From Streptomyces sp. I6 (GTDB lineage Bacteria; Actinomycetota; Actinomycetes; Streptomycetales; Streptomycetaceae): a stretch of DNA of 64,000 bases. The stretch lies in contig RHDP01000001.1 in the NCBI GenBank assembly GCA_003725745.1, forward strand, positions 6,179,501 through 6,243,500, given 5' to 3'. The translations under genes were made by a program, and so were the position numbers. Positions 56,387 through 63,793 of the stretch are shown here, piece by piece. How positions within the stretch are numbered: the first letter of the stretch is position 1; each line of letters opens with the position of its first letter. The notes beneath the pieces were generated by a model, which had not been told where the DNA came from, made no database searches, and saw nothing but the letters and a program-made list of their open reading frames with translations.

Positions 56387-56758
56387 GTGCCGGCCCCCAT
56401 GGACGGGCCGTGGCTCGACGACGCGGCAGGCAGACTGATCCGCCCGTACTCGGTGATCGGGGGCCGCACACGTCCGACGGCCGCGCTCGACCTGCTGTCC
56501 CTGGTGATGGCCACCGGCACGGCCCCCCAGGGGTCGCTCGGGCCGGAGCACGCGCTGGCCCTGGGCCTGTGCGACGGCCCCACGTCGGTGGCGGAGATCG
56601 CGGCGCACTTACGGCTCCCGGCGGTCGTCACCAAGGTGCTCCTCTCCGATCTCGTCGACTGCGGGGCGGTCACCGCCAGGGCCCCCCGCTTCCAGGAATC
56701 CCCCACCGACCGTTCCCTGCTGGAGGCAGTGCTCGATGGCCTACGACGCCGGCTCTGA
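56387..56758 (+). CDS. Conservon DUF742 protein (CvnC-type), contains a TTA codon
   Basis: 123-aa winged-helix-like DUF742 protein, third member of the conservon. LIRPYSVIGGRTRPTAALDL at the start, LCDGPTSVAEIAAHLRLPAV, then VVTKVLLSDLVDCGAVTARA fit the family. The Leu in AAHLRL is encoded by TTA (56609-56611), the rare codon read by the bldA tRNA, so translation should depend on bldA. GTG at 56387; it ends 23 bases inside the next gene. Confidence 0.88.
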   Translation: MPAPMDGPWLDDAAGRLIRPYSVIGGRTRPTAALDLLSLVMATGTAPQGSLGPEHALALGLCDGPTSVAEIAAHLRLPAVVTKVLLSDLVDCGAVTARAPRFQESPTDRSLLEAVLDGLRRRL

Positions 56759-57395
56759 CCACCGCCCCGACCGCACCCCAGAGCGCGGCCGGGGCCCGCG
56801 CGACCGCGGCGACCCCTTTCCCAGCGCTCTGAAGATCCTCGTGGCGGGGGGCTTCGGGGTGGGCAAGACGACCTTCGTCGGAGCGGTGAGCGAGATCGAG
56901 CCGCTGTGCACCGAGGAACTGCTGACCGCCGTCAGTGTCGGTACCGACAGCCTGGCGGGTGTGGAGGCCAAGACGACCACCACGGTGGCCATGGACTTCG
57001 GGCGGATCACCCTCGACGACGAGAACGTGCTGTACCTGTTCGGCACACCGGGCCAGGAGCGCTTCTGGTTCATGTGGGACGAACTCTCCGAGGGGGCGCT
57101 CGGCGCGGTCGTCCTCGCCGACACGCGCCGGCTGGAGGACTGCTTCTCCGCCGTGGACTTCTTCGAACGGCGCGGCATCGGTTTCGTCGTCGCCGTCAAC
57201 GAGTTCGACGGGTCCTACCGCTACGAACCGGACGAGGTGAGGGCCGCGATCGACCTGAGGCAGGACATACCGGTCGTGCTGTGCGACGCGCGTATCGCCA
57301 GCTCCGGGATCGGCGCCCTGGTCACCCTCGTCCAGCACCTGCTCACCACGACCCCGGCACCGGCAGCGGCGCCGAGCTACGGAGTTCAGTCATGA
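56736..57395 (+). CDS. Conservon small GTPase (CvnD-type)
   Basis: 219-aa Ras-like GTPase. The P-loop is KILVAGGFGVGKTTFVGAVS (residues 33-52), with the switch II-like FGTPGQERFWFMWDELSEG, and the base-recognition motif is replaced by VVAVNEFDGS, as in other conservon members (NxFD instead of NKxD). The ATG overlaps cvnC by 23 bases; its stop overlaps the GAF gene (ATGA). It is probably the output switch of the unit. Confidence 0.9.
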   Translation: MAYDAGSDHRPDRTPERGRGPRDRGDPFPSALKILVAGGFGVGKTTFVGAVSEIEPLCTEELLTAVSVGTDSLAGVEAKTTTTVAMDFGRITLDDENVLYLFGTPGQERFWFMWDELSEGALGAVVLADTRRLEDCFSAVDFFERRGIGFVVAVNEFDGSYRYEPDEVRAAIDLRQDIPVVLCDARIASSGIGALVTLVQHLLTTTPAPAAAPSYGVQS

Positions 57396-57961
57396 CGTAC
57401 GACCCGACCGGCCATCTCCTGCTGACACCCGTCGACCAGGAGGCTCCCGCCCGGGTGCGGCGGCTGCGCCAACTCGGCCTGGGGGAGCGGCCCGAGCCGG
57501 CGTTCGACGAGTTCGCGCACCGGCTCGCGGAGGTGACCGGAGCGCCCTACTCGATGGTCAACTTCATCGACGAGCACCGCCAGTTCTTCGCGGGGCTGCA
57601 CACTCCCGCCGGCACCCACGCGGGCGGTGGCGACCTCGGCACGGCGGGAGGAGGGGACGTGGGCCGCTTCATGGCGCGCGACCACGGCTACTGCCCGCAC
57701 GTGGTCGTGCGGCGCAAGGCGCTCGTGCTGGAGGACGTCTGCGACTACCCCCGGTTCGCCGGCAATCCGGTCGTCGACGAGATCGGCATCCGCTCCTACC
57801 TCGGTGCACCGCTGATCGACCGTACGGGTACCGCCCTGGGCACGATCTGCGTGGTCGACACCGAGCCGCGCCCGTGGGGCCGGGCGGGCCTGGAGACCAT
57901 CAAGTCGCTCGCGGCGGAACTGGTCGAGCAGATCCACCGCCGCGAGGACGGGTTGCTGTGA
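57392..57961 (+). CDS. GAF-domain protein at the end of the conservon
   Basis: 189-aa single GAF domain: FDEFAHRLAEVTGAPYSMVN, FIDEHRQFFAGLHTP, DHGYCPHVVVRRKALVLEDV and YLGAPLIDRTGTALGTICVV. The Cys/His pair in GYCPHVV might bind a ligand or metal. The ATG overlaps the GTPase stop, so it is co-translated and should be a fifth component, perhaps the sensor. Not every conservon has it. Confidence 0.86.
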   Translation: MTYDPTGHLLLTPVDQEAPARVRRLRQLGLGERPEPAFDEFAHRLAEVTGAPYSMVNFIDEHRQFFAGLHTPAGTHAGGGDLGTAGGGDVGRFMARDHGYCPHVVVRRKALVLEDVCDYPRFAGNPVVDEIGIRSYLGAPLIDRTGTALGTICVVDTEPRPWGRAGLETIKSLAAELVEQIHRREDGLL

Positions 57962-58051
57962 CGAGCGGGACGGCGTCCCCGGGAGTCCCGCGAGGCTCCC
58001 GGGGGCGCCGGGTGGCGCCAGCCGCGTGTGCGCTCCCGCCCGTCGCGCGTC

Positions 58052-59248
58052 CTAGACCAGGGCCTCGCCGCGGGTCAGTTCGGCCAGCCGCTGCGACCAC
58101 TGGCCCTTCGACTGGCCCAGGGCCACTTCAGCCAGCCTGAGCAGCTGGACGTCGGAGGTACCCGCGGGCGCGAAGATGTGGTGCGCGTCGCGGAGATAGC
58201 GCTCGATGGGCCGTTCGGTGAACAGTCCGGCCGCCGCGTGGATCTCCATCGCGTTGCGTGCCGAGTCGAGCGCTGACTCGACGTTGACGAGCTTGGCGTT
58301 CATCAGCTCCGGGTCGCAGGGCAGCCCCCGGTCCAGCAGGTGCACCGCGTGGTACGCGACCAGCCGTGCCGTCATCAGCCGTGACTGGAGCTGCCCCAGC
58401 TTGAGTTTGATGGACGGCAGTTCGTGCAGCGGCTTGCCGTAGCGGTGGCGTTCGGCGCAGAACCGTGTGGTCTCCTCCAGGATGGCCTGGTGTATGCCGA
58501 GCGCCACGGCGGTCAGATTGGCGCGGCCGTAGAGCACGCTGGAGGAGTAGGCGACGGCCAGGCCGTCGCCCTCCTCGCCCAGCCGGTTGGCCGCCGGTAC
58601 CCGGCAGTCCTCGAAGTGGAGCTCGCCGAAACTGAAGCCGTGCAGTCCCATGGTCGGCTTCTGCTCCCCCGTGCGGCATCCGGGGCGGCCGGACTCCACC
58701 AGGAAGGCCGTGAGGCCCTTGGACCCCGGCCCGGTGCGGACGACGACCCCGTGCAGATCACCGACGTGGCTGTTGCCGACGTACACCTTCCGGCCGTTGA
58801 GGACGTAGTCGTCGCCGTCCCGTACTGCGGTGGCGCTCATGCCCAGTACATGACCGCCCGACTCGGGTTCGGTGACCGCGATCGTGGGCAGGCACTCGCC
58901 CGCGGCGATCAGGGGGAGCCAGGTCTTCTTCTGCTCCTCGCTCCCGAAGTGGACGATCTTGGCGACGCCCAGCTGCGAGGCCTGGACCATGGCCCCCATC
59001 GACCCGCTCACCCGGGACAGTTCCTCGATGATGATCGTCTTGGCCAGATGGCCGACGCCCATGCCGCCGTGTCCCTTGGGGATCGTCGCTCCGAGCCAGC
59101 CCTGCCGTGCGATCAGCCGCGAGAGCTCGCGGTGCGCCGTGCGGGCGGTCTCCATGGCGGGAATGCGCGGGCGGACCTCGCACTCGGCGAAGTGCCTGAC
59201 CCGTTCCCTGAGTTGCTGATGAAGTCGACTGGCGAAGTACCCGTCCAT
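58052..59248 (-). CDS. Acyl-CoA-dehydrogenase-fold protein, catalytic base positions replaced
   Basis: 398-aa flavoprotein-fold protein. The N-terminal helices (RVRHFAECEVRPRIPAME), IAVTEPESGGHVLGMSATAV (flavin strand) and RHRYGKPLHELPSIKLKLGQ (C-terminal helix) fit ACADs. But the residue in the C-terminal APAGTSDVQLL is Ala where medium-chain ACADs have Glu (YEGT). The helix-G position used by isovaleryl-type enzymes reads YGRANLTAVALG, with Gly where Glu would be. So a standard alpha,beta-dehydrogenation is doubtful. ATG at 59248 is chosen for its strong GAGGAGG RBS; the frame is open to 59311. Confidence 0.82.
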   Translation of the reverse strand: MDGYFASRLHQQLRERVRHFAECEVRPRIPAMETARTAHRELSRLIARQGWLGATIPKGHGGMGVGHLAKTIIIEELSRVSGSMGAMVQASQLGVAKIVHFGSEEQKKTWLPLIAAGECLPTIAVTEPESGGHVLGMSATAVRDGDDYVLNGRKVYVGNSHVGDLHGVVVRTGPGSKGLTAFLVESGRPGCRTGEQKPTMGLHGFSFGELHFEDCRVPAANRLGEEGDGLAVAYSSSVLYGRANLTAVALGIHQAILEETTRFCAERHRYGKPLHELPSIKLKLGQLQSRLMTARLVAYHAVHLLDRGLPCDPELMNAKLVNVESALDSARNAMEIHAAAGLFTERPIERYLRDAHHIFAPAGTSDVQLLRLAEVALGQSKGQWSQRLAELTRGEALV

Positions 59249-59375
59249 CGCGAGGCCTCCTCTGCGAAACGCCTGCTCGTGCGAGTGTTCGAGCAGGTGG
59301 TGCATCGGCATGGTCCCGTCCCGTACAGGCCGACTACCTCATGGTGTTGATCGCTTACGGGTGGTACAACTCGGT

Positions 59376-59389
59376 GGCCAACTTTGGCC
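59376..59389. promoter_or_regulatory. GGCCAA-ct-TTGGCC inverted repeat
   Basis: A perfect 6-bp inverted repeat lies 130 bp upstream of the ACAD-like gene, near TACAACTCGGTGG. It may be an operator or activator site for that gene. Confidence 0.45.
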
Positions 59390-59464
59390 GAAATGCAGTC
59401 TGCTGACGTGTGAGGGGGAGGGAGTCCCCGGTGGTGGCCGCCCGCCCGGTCCGGCGCAGGGCAT

Positions 59465-59516
59465 GCCCATGGAGCATCTTTCTGCCACGTGCCCATGGCA
59501 AGCGGTTCATGGGCAT
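59465..59516. repeat. TGCCCATG repeats, one inverted pair
   Basis: TGCCCATG at 59465-59472 and 59491-59498, and its complement CATGGGCA at 59509-59516. The last two form a hairpin-type inverted repeat around GCAAGCGGTT. Three copies in 52 bp are unlikely by chance. Confidence 0.6.
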
Positions 59517-59950
59517 ATGGCAATGAAGGGCGGCATTCCGCTTCCGCCGACCGTCGGTCAGTCCGCACAGGTATGGAAACGTCCGCAACTCGGCCGGATT
59601 TGAGCGCTCTTGATCGGTAGCCGGTACCGGCGGACCGGAGTGCCGGCCGGGCGCTCTCCTGCGGTGCACGCCCCCGGCGGGGCCCCGCGGCGCCGGAAGG
59701 CGCCGGACGCGCACCCGTTCCCGCGCCCCTGCCACTCCGGTGCGTCGGCGGCCCGGGGCGCCGTGCGGGCCTCCCGTCCGCCTCCATGCCGAGGTCCGGC
59801 GCGTCCGGTGTACGCCGCGGCGCCTCCTCCCGGGCCGCGCCCCTCCCCGGCCGCGCCGCCGCCCGGCCGTGCGCGCGGTGGCGCGGCACCGCGCCTCGAC
59901 CGTGCCGACCGGCCGGCAGGGGCGCGAGTTCGGGGTCGGGCCTGTCGGGC

Positions 59951-59966
59951 ATCCCGCATCTGGGAT
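59951..59966. promoter_or_regulatory. ATCCC-N6-GGGAT operator of the XRE-cupin gene
   Basis: ATCCCGCATCTGGGAT sits 13 bp before the ATG of the XRE-cupin gene, overlapping the likely -10 region (GGGATACC). Short interrupted inverted repeats close to the start are usual for autoregulating XRE proteins. Confidence 0.5.
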
Positions 59967-59978
59967 ACCGTGCCGAAT

Positions 59979-60560
59979 ATGAGAGAAGATCCCGAGGGCG
60001 GGCAGCGCGACCCCGTCGATGTACGGCTGGCGATACGGCTCGCCGGACTGCGGGCCGAGCGCGGCTGGTCGCTGGACGAGCTGGCGCGGCGCAGCGGAGT
60101 GAGCCGGTCGACCCTGTCACGTGCGGAGCGGGGCGAGATCAGCCCCACCACCTCGCTGCTGGGCAAGCTGTGCGCGGTGCACGGCAGGACGATGTCCCAG
60201 TTGCTGGGCGAGGTGGAGGCGGAGCCGGCCGAGTTCGTTCGCGCCGCCGACCAGACGGTCTGGACGGACGAGTCGGCGGGCTTCGTCCGGCGCTCCGTCT
60301 CGCCGCCGCACACCGGTCTGCGCGCGGAGATCGTCGAGTCCCGGCTCGCCCCGGGAGCCGACCTCGCGTACGAAGCGCCCCCGGTTCCCGGCATGGAGCA
60401 GCACATCTGGATGCTCGACGGCACGGTCGAGATCACCGTCGGCGACTCCACGCACGAGCTGCGCGCGGGTGACTGCCTGCGGTTCCGTCTCCGGGGCCCG
60501 ACGCGGTTCCGCTGCGCCGGGCCGGAGGAGGCCCGCTACGCCGTGGTGGTGCTGCCGTGA
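59979..60560 (+). CDS. XRE-family regulator with cupin ligand domain
   Basis: 193 aa. The N-terminal helix-turn-helix is VRLAIRLAGLRAERGWSLDE with LARRSGVSRSTLSRAERGEI (residues 14-56). The C-terminal cupin (MEQHIWMLDGTVEITVGDST; HELRAGDCLRFRLRGPTRFR) carries a His/Glu set that could bind a metal. The type often regulates a neighbouring metabolic or resistance gene; the coupled GNAT gene is the first candidate. ATG at 59979. The stop overlaps the GNAT start (GTGA). Confidence 0.88.
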   Translation: MREDPEGGQRDPVDVRLAIRLAGLRAERGWSLDELARRSGVSRSTLSRAERGEISPTTSLLGKLCAVHGRTMSQLLGEVEAEPAEFVRAADQTVWTDESAGFVRRSVSPPHTGLRAEIVESRLAPGADLAYEAPPVPGMEQHIWMLDGTVEITVGDSTHELRAGDCLRFRLRGPTRFRCAGPEEARYAVVVLP

Positions 60561-61096
60561 CGGGCTTCACCGTCTCCCGGCTGGGCGCCGGGGAACTCGG
60601 GCGTACGGCACCCCGGTTGGCGGAGCTGCTGGTCGACGCGGTCGAGGGCGGTGCCTCCGTGGGCTTCCTCGCGCCCCTCGACCGCACCGCCGCCGAGGAG
60701 TGGTGGAACTCGCACGGCCCCGCGCTCGCCGAGGGCGGTCGCGCCGTGTGGGTGGCGCGTGACGGCGAGCACGTCGTCGGCACCGTCAGCGCGGGCTTCA
60801 CCGGAAACCCCAACGGCCGCCACCGGGCCGAGATCGCCAAGCTGCTGGTCCACCGAGAGGTCAGGGGGCGGGGGCTCGGACGGGCCCTGCTCGGCGCGGC
60901 CGAACGCGGTGCGGCCGGCCGTGGTGCCACCCTCCTCGTCCTGGACACCGAGACGGGCAGCCCCGCCGAGAGGCTCTACCGCTCGGCCGGATGGACGGCG
61001 GCCGGTGTGATTCCCGGCTTCGCGGCGGACCCCGGCGGCACCCTGCGGCCCACCACGCTCTACTACAAGCAGCTCTTCCGGGACCGGCGGGGATGA
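60557..61096 (+). CDS. GNAT-family N-acetyltransferase
   Basis: 179 aa. The acetyl-CoA pyrophosphate loop is LLVHREVRGRGLGRALLGAA (RGRGLG), followed by TLLVLDTETGSPAERLYRSA as in GNATs. The N-terminal SVGFLAPLDRTAAEEWWNSH is typical of small-molecule acetyltransferases. The GTG overlaps the stop of the XRE-cupin gene, so the two are co-expressed. The substrate is unknown; antibiotic or amine acetylation is possible. Confidence 0.87.
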   Translation: MTGFTVSRLGAGELGRTAPRLAELLVDAVEGGASVGFLAPLDRTAAEEWWNSHGPALAEGGRAVWVARDGEHVVGTVSAGFTGNPNGRHRAEIAKLLVHREVRGRGLGRALLGAAERGAAGRGATLLVLDTETGSPAERLYRSAGWTAAGVIPGFAADPGGTLRPTTLYYKQLFRDRRG

Positions 61097-61241
61097 GCCG
61101 GCGCACCGACCACGGGCGGAATCCGGGGGCGGGGGGGTGTCCGCGTGCCCCACCGGGGCGCCACGCGGACCGGCGGTCGTGCTCGCGCGGCCCGGTGTGC
61201 GTGGGTCACGTACGGTGATGGTCCATGCGCGGTGGTCCGCC

Positions 61242-61342
61242 GTGTGTGACGCACGGTCACGCCGCCTGTGGGGTGACGGAAGTGTGTGACGCATGGTCAT
61301 GATGTGTGCGCGGAGGACGCACGCGTGTGACGGACGGTCATG
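61242..61342 (+). repeat. Three direct repeats GTGTGACGSAYGGTCAYG
   Basis: GTGTGACGCACGGTCACG (61244), GTGTGACGCATGGTCATG (61284) and GTGTGACGGACGGTCATG (61325) are spaced 40 and 41 bp apart, i.e. on the same face of the helix (four turns). Variation is at two or three positions. A fourth, weaker block, GGTCACGTACGGTGATGG, lies at 61204. This is an iteron-like array about 260-360 bp upstream of tgmA. Confidence 0.85.
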
Positions 61343-61560
61343 GGGTATGTGCGCGCGATCACAGGTGACGCTTCAACTAGCCCGTCTTCACGGGATGTTC
61401 ACATCGGTCTACACCATTCAGTGCTCTCATGGGGGGAACCCCGCGCATTCCCCCATCCGTCTACCGATGGGGCGATCCCGTGGGGTCCGTCCAGTGTGAT
61501 GACATTCACTGCCACCATGGCCGGAAGTGACGGATAGTAATGAGTGCCCTACATCACCGG

Positions 61561-61576
61561 CACGTACTGTTACGTG
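61561..61576. promoter_or_regulatory. CACGTA-ctgt-TACGTG operator before tgmA
   Basis: A perfect inverted repeat with 6-bp arms and a 4-base centre lies about 30 bp before the tgmA ATG and just upstream of its RBS. Flanking GG and GCC extend the symmetry partly. Position fits repressor binding between promoter and start. Confidence 0.6.
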
Positions 61577-61603
61577 TGCCCAGACAGTCGACGAAGGAGA
61601 CTC

Positions 61604-61795
61604 ATGCGACCGTTCGTACTGAAGTACGTACTTCCGGCCGAGAGTCCTGCGGTCACGCTGCCGTACACCTACGACTCCGCCCTGCAGCTGAACGTGCTGC
61701 CGGACGGGCGGCCGGCCATCGTCGACCGCGATCTGATCCTGGTCACCGGCACGACGACGTCCACCGCCGGGTCCAAGACGCACTTCGACGACTGA
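61604..61795 (+). CDS. tgmA: Graspetide precursor peptide (SAV_5884-type TgmA)
   Basis: 63-aa ribosomal precursor of the ATP-grasp-modified RiPP family. The leader is recognisable: MRPFVLKYVLPAESPAV, then TLPYTYDSALQLNVLPDGRP and AIVDRDLILV. The core is TGTTTSTAGSKTHFDD, which has Thr/Ser donors and a C-terminal pair of Asp acceptors, the layout expected for omega-ester cross-links. The C-terminal GSKTHFDD is a hallmark of this subfamily as I recall it. RBS GAAGGAGA at 8 bases. The maturase starts 15 bases downstream. Confidence 0.9.
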   Translation: MRPFVLKYVLPAESPAVTLPYTYDSALQLNVLPDGRPAIVDRDLILVTGTTTSTAGSKTHFDD

Positions 61796-61810
61796 CGGAC
61801 CGGCGCAGCA

Positions 61811-62748
61811 ATGACCGTACTGATATTGACGTGCCGTCAAGACGTCACCGCAGACATGGTGATCGCCAAGCTGCACGACCGGGGAGTACCCCTCGTGCGG
61901 CTCGACCCCGCCGACCTCCCCGGTGAGGCCGCGCTGTCCGCCGAGTATGTGCGCGGTGACTTCTACGGCCATCTGTCGACCGACGGGCGGCTGCTCAGCA
62001 TGGGAGCGCTGCGGTCGGTCTGGGTGCGAAGACCGGGCGATCCCGCCGCCCACGCCGAGGAGCCTTCGGAGTGGCTGACCGCGGAGACCGAGCAGGCCCT
62101 GTACGGGATGCTCTACTCGGCCACCGCGCGCTGGATGAACCACCCCTGCGTCTCGGCGCAGGCCCGCTGCAAGCCCTGGCAGCTCAGCCTGGCGCACCGC
62201 AGCGGCTTCGCCGTACCCCCCACCGTCATCACCACCTTCCCCCGCGTGGCGCGGCAGTTCGCCGCCCAGTACCAGGACATCGTGGTGAAGTCCGCCTCAG
62301 GGCCGCCGCCCGGCGATCCGCCGGTGTCCCTGCCCACCACCCGAATCCCCCCGACACCGACTTCTCCAGCGTGACCGCCGGGCCCACGATGCTCCAGCAG
62401 TACGTTCCCAAACGCGCCGACATCCGCCTGACCGCCGTGGGCACCAGCCTGTTCGCCGCCCGGAAGCGCTCCGTGGACGGGCAGGTGGACGGACGGTACG
62501 GCGACACCGGCCAGCCCTGGAGGGCCGCCGACGTGCCCGAGCGCATCGCCCGGTCCGTGCGGGACTACATGAGCCTCGCCGGACTCGCCTATGCCGCCTT
62601 CGACTTCGCCGAGGACGCGGAGGGGCTGTGGTGGTTCCTGGAGGGGAACCAGGGCGGCCAGTTCGGCTTCATCGAACTGGAGACCGGTCTGCCCATCGCG
62701 GAGGCCGTCGCGACGTGGCTCGCCCCACCGGCCAGGGAGCAGGGGTGA
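61811..62748 (+). CDS. tgmB: ATP-grasp ribosomal peptide maturase (TgmB-type), one frameshift
   Basis: Ligase that activates Asp/Glu side chains of the precursor and joins them to Thr/Ser hydroxyls. N-terminal TVLILTCRQDVTADMVIAKL and SVWVRRPGDPAAH, central KPWQLSLAHRSGFAVPPTVI and IVVKSASGP (ATP-grasp lysines), C-terminal LLQQYVPKRADIRLTAVG-like block (LQQYVPKRADIRLT) and metal-binding FLEGNQGGQFGFIE. The frame breaks in the C-run 62347-62352: adding one C turns RIPPTPTSPA into RIPPDTDFSSVTAGPT and gives 312 aa, normal for the family. A methyltransferase gene that often follows is absent here. Confidence 0.88.
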
Positions 62749-62796
62749 CGGCCGAGGGCGCCGAGGGGAGGGGGTGCCCGGCGGCACGGGCGCCGC

Positions 62797-63705
62797 TCAG
62801 CGGGACGCCCCGGCGCCCAGGAACCGGCCGATCCGCCCGCGGAGCCCCGCCGGGTCCAGTCCGTGTGCGGCAAGGTGCTCCTCCATCCGCCCGTACCGCC
62901 GGAGCTCCCGCCGGGCGACGCCCAGCCCCAGCACCCGGTGCGGCACGTCAGCCAGTGCGTCGTTGACGGCGGTGGTCGACGTGCCCGCGAGATACGGCTC
63001 GACGACCACCACGTCGGCCGGGCCGTGCCCGGCCGCCCGCCGGACCGCGGCGGCGTCGAAGGGCCGGACGGTCGTCGCGTACAGCACCGTGACGTCTATG
63101 CCCTCGGTCGCCGCCATGACGTGGTCCAACATCGGTCCGACCGCGACCACCACGCCGCCGCGCCCCTCCCTGGCGGTCAGGAACCGGGTGCCGTCGACCG
63201 GCAGCCCGGACCCGTTCGACTGGAGCGACAGCCGCACATAGACCCGGTCGTCCCCCGAGGCCGCCGCCCGCAGCAGTGCCTCTGCCTCGTCCGGGTGCCC
63301 GGGCACATGGACGGTCCAGCCGTCGAGGGTGTCGAGCAGGGCCACATCGCCGGGTGCCATATGGGTGAAGCCGCCCGCGGGCCAGTCGTACGAGGCGCCC
63401 GCGCTCACCAGTACCCCGCCGACGCCCTGGTGCCCGAAGTCGAGCTTGACCTGCTCGAACGGCCGCTCGACCAGGAAGCTGGCGAAGGTGTGCACGACCG
63501 GCCGCAGCCCCGTCAGGGCCAGTCCACCGCCCACGCCGATCATCAGCTGCTCGCGGATGCCTACGTTGATCACCCGGTCGGGGTGTGCCCGCGCGGCGGG
63601 CCGGAAGCCCTCCGCGCTGATGTCCGCCAGGACGAGGGCGAGCCGGGGGTCCTCGTCCAGCAGCCGGGTCGTGCTCGATATGAAGCGTTCACGCATGGTG
63701 TCCAT
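62797..63705 (-). CDS. Transketolase, C-terminal subunit (split type)
   Basis: 302-aa protein with the pyrimidine-binding and C-terminal transketolase domains. Visible: ADISAEGFRPAARAHPDRVI, NVGIREQLMIGVGGGLALTG (cofactor-activating Glu in REQ), VHTFASFLVERPFEQVKLDF, and VLYATTVRPFDAAAVRR in the C-terminal domain. With the upstream subunit it would form a TPP enzyme. ATG at 63705. A split transketolase is often found in secondary-metabolite loci; a link with the graspetide is unproven. Confidence 0.88.
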   Translation of the reverse strand: MDTMRERFISSTTRLLDEDPRLALVLADISAEGFRPAARAHPDRVINVGIREQLMIGVGGGLALTGLRPVVHTFASFLVERPFEQVKLDFGHQGVGGVLVSAGASYDWPAGGFTHMAPGDVALLDTLDGWTVHVPGHPDEAEALLRAAASGDDRVYVRLSLQSNGSGLPVDGTRFLTAREGRGGVVVAVGPMLDHVMAATEGIDVTVLYATTVRPFDAAAVRRAAGHGPADVVVVEPYLAGTSTTAVNDALADVPHRVLGLGVARRELRRYGRMEEHLAAHGLDPAGLRGRIGRFLGAGASR

Positions 63706-63793
63706 GATGGGTTTCCTCGGTGTGGTGTCCTGTTTCCCGTCGGGTGCCGACGGGGCGGCGGTGCGGGTCCGGGCCCGCCGCCGGGCGTGCCCG

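Larger units (their letters stand above)
59249..59978. promoter_or_regulatory. Divergent regulatory region, ACAD-like gene and XRE-cupin regulator
   Basis: 730 bp without a gene. Inverted repeats are GGCCAA-ct-TTGGCC (59376-59389), TGCCCATG three times (59465, 59491 and inverted at 59509) and ATCCC-gcatct-GGGAT (59951-59966). 59640-59940 is GC-rich noise. Each repeat could be a regulator's site; the last is the best placed for autoregulation of the XRE gene. Confidence 0.5.
61097..61603 (+). promoter_or_regulatory. Repeat-rich promoter region of the graspetide locus
   Basis: About 500 bp, A+T-richer than its surroundings in its right half, with no gene. It contains three direct repeats 40-41 bp apart (listed), CCCCAT-ccgtctaccg-ATGGGG (61448-61469), AGTG-tgatgaca-TTCACT (61494-61510) and CACGTA-ctgt-TACGTG (61561-61576). 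The leader ends with GAAGGAGACTC, the RBS of tgmA. The promoter is probably near 61500-61540 (GATAGTAATG, 61533-61542). Confidence 0.6.

Noticed and set aside
61242-61342. CRISPR-like or plasmid-origin iteron interpretation of the three 18-bp repeats
   Set aside because: Only three copies with near-constant 22-bp gaps, no cas or replication genes, and a location right upstream of a RiPP operon favour transcription control.
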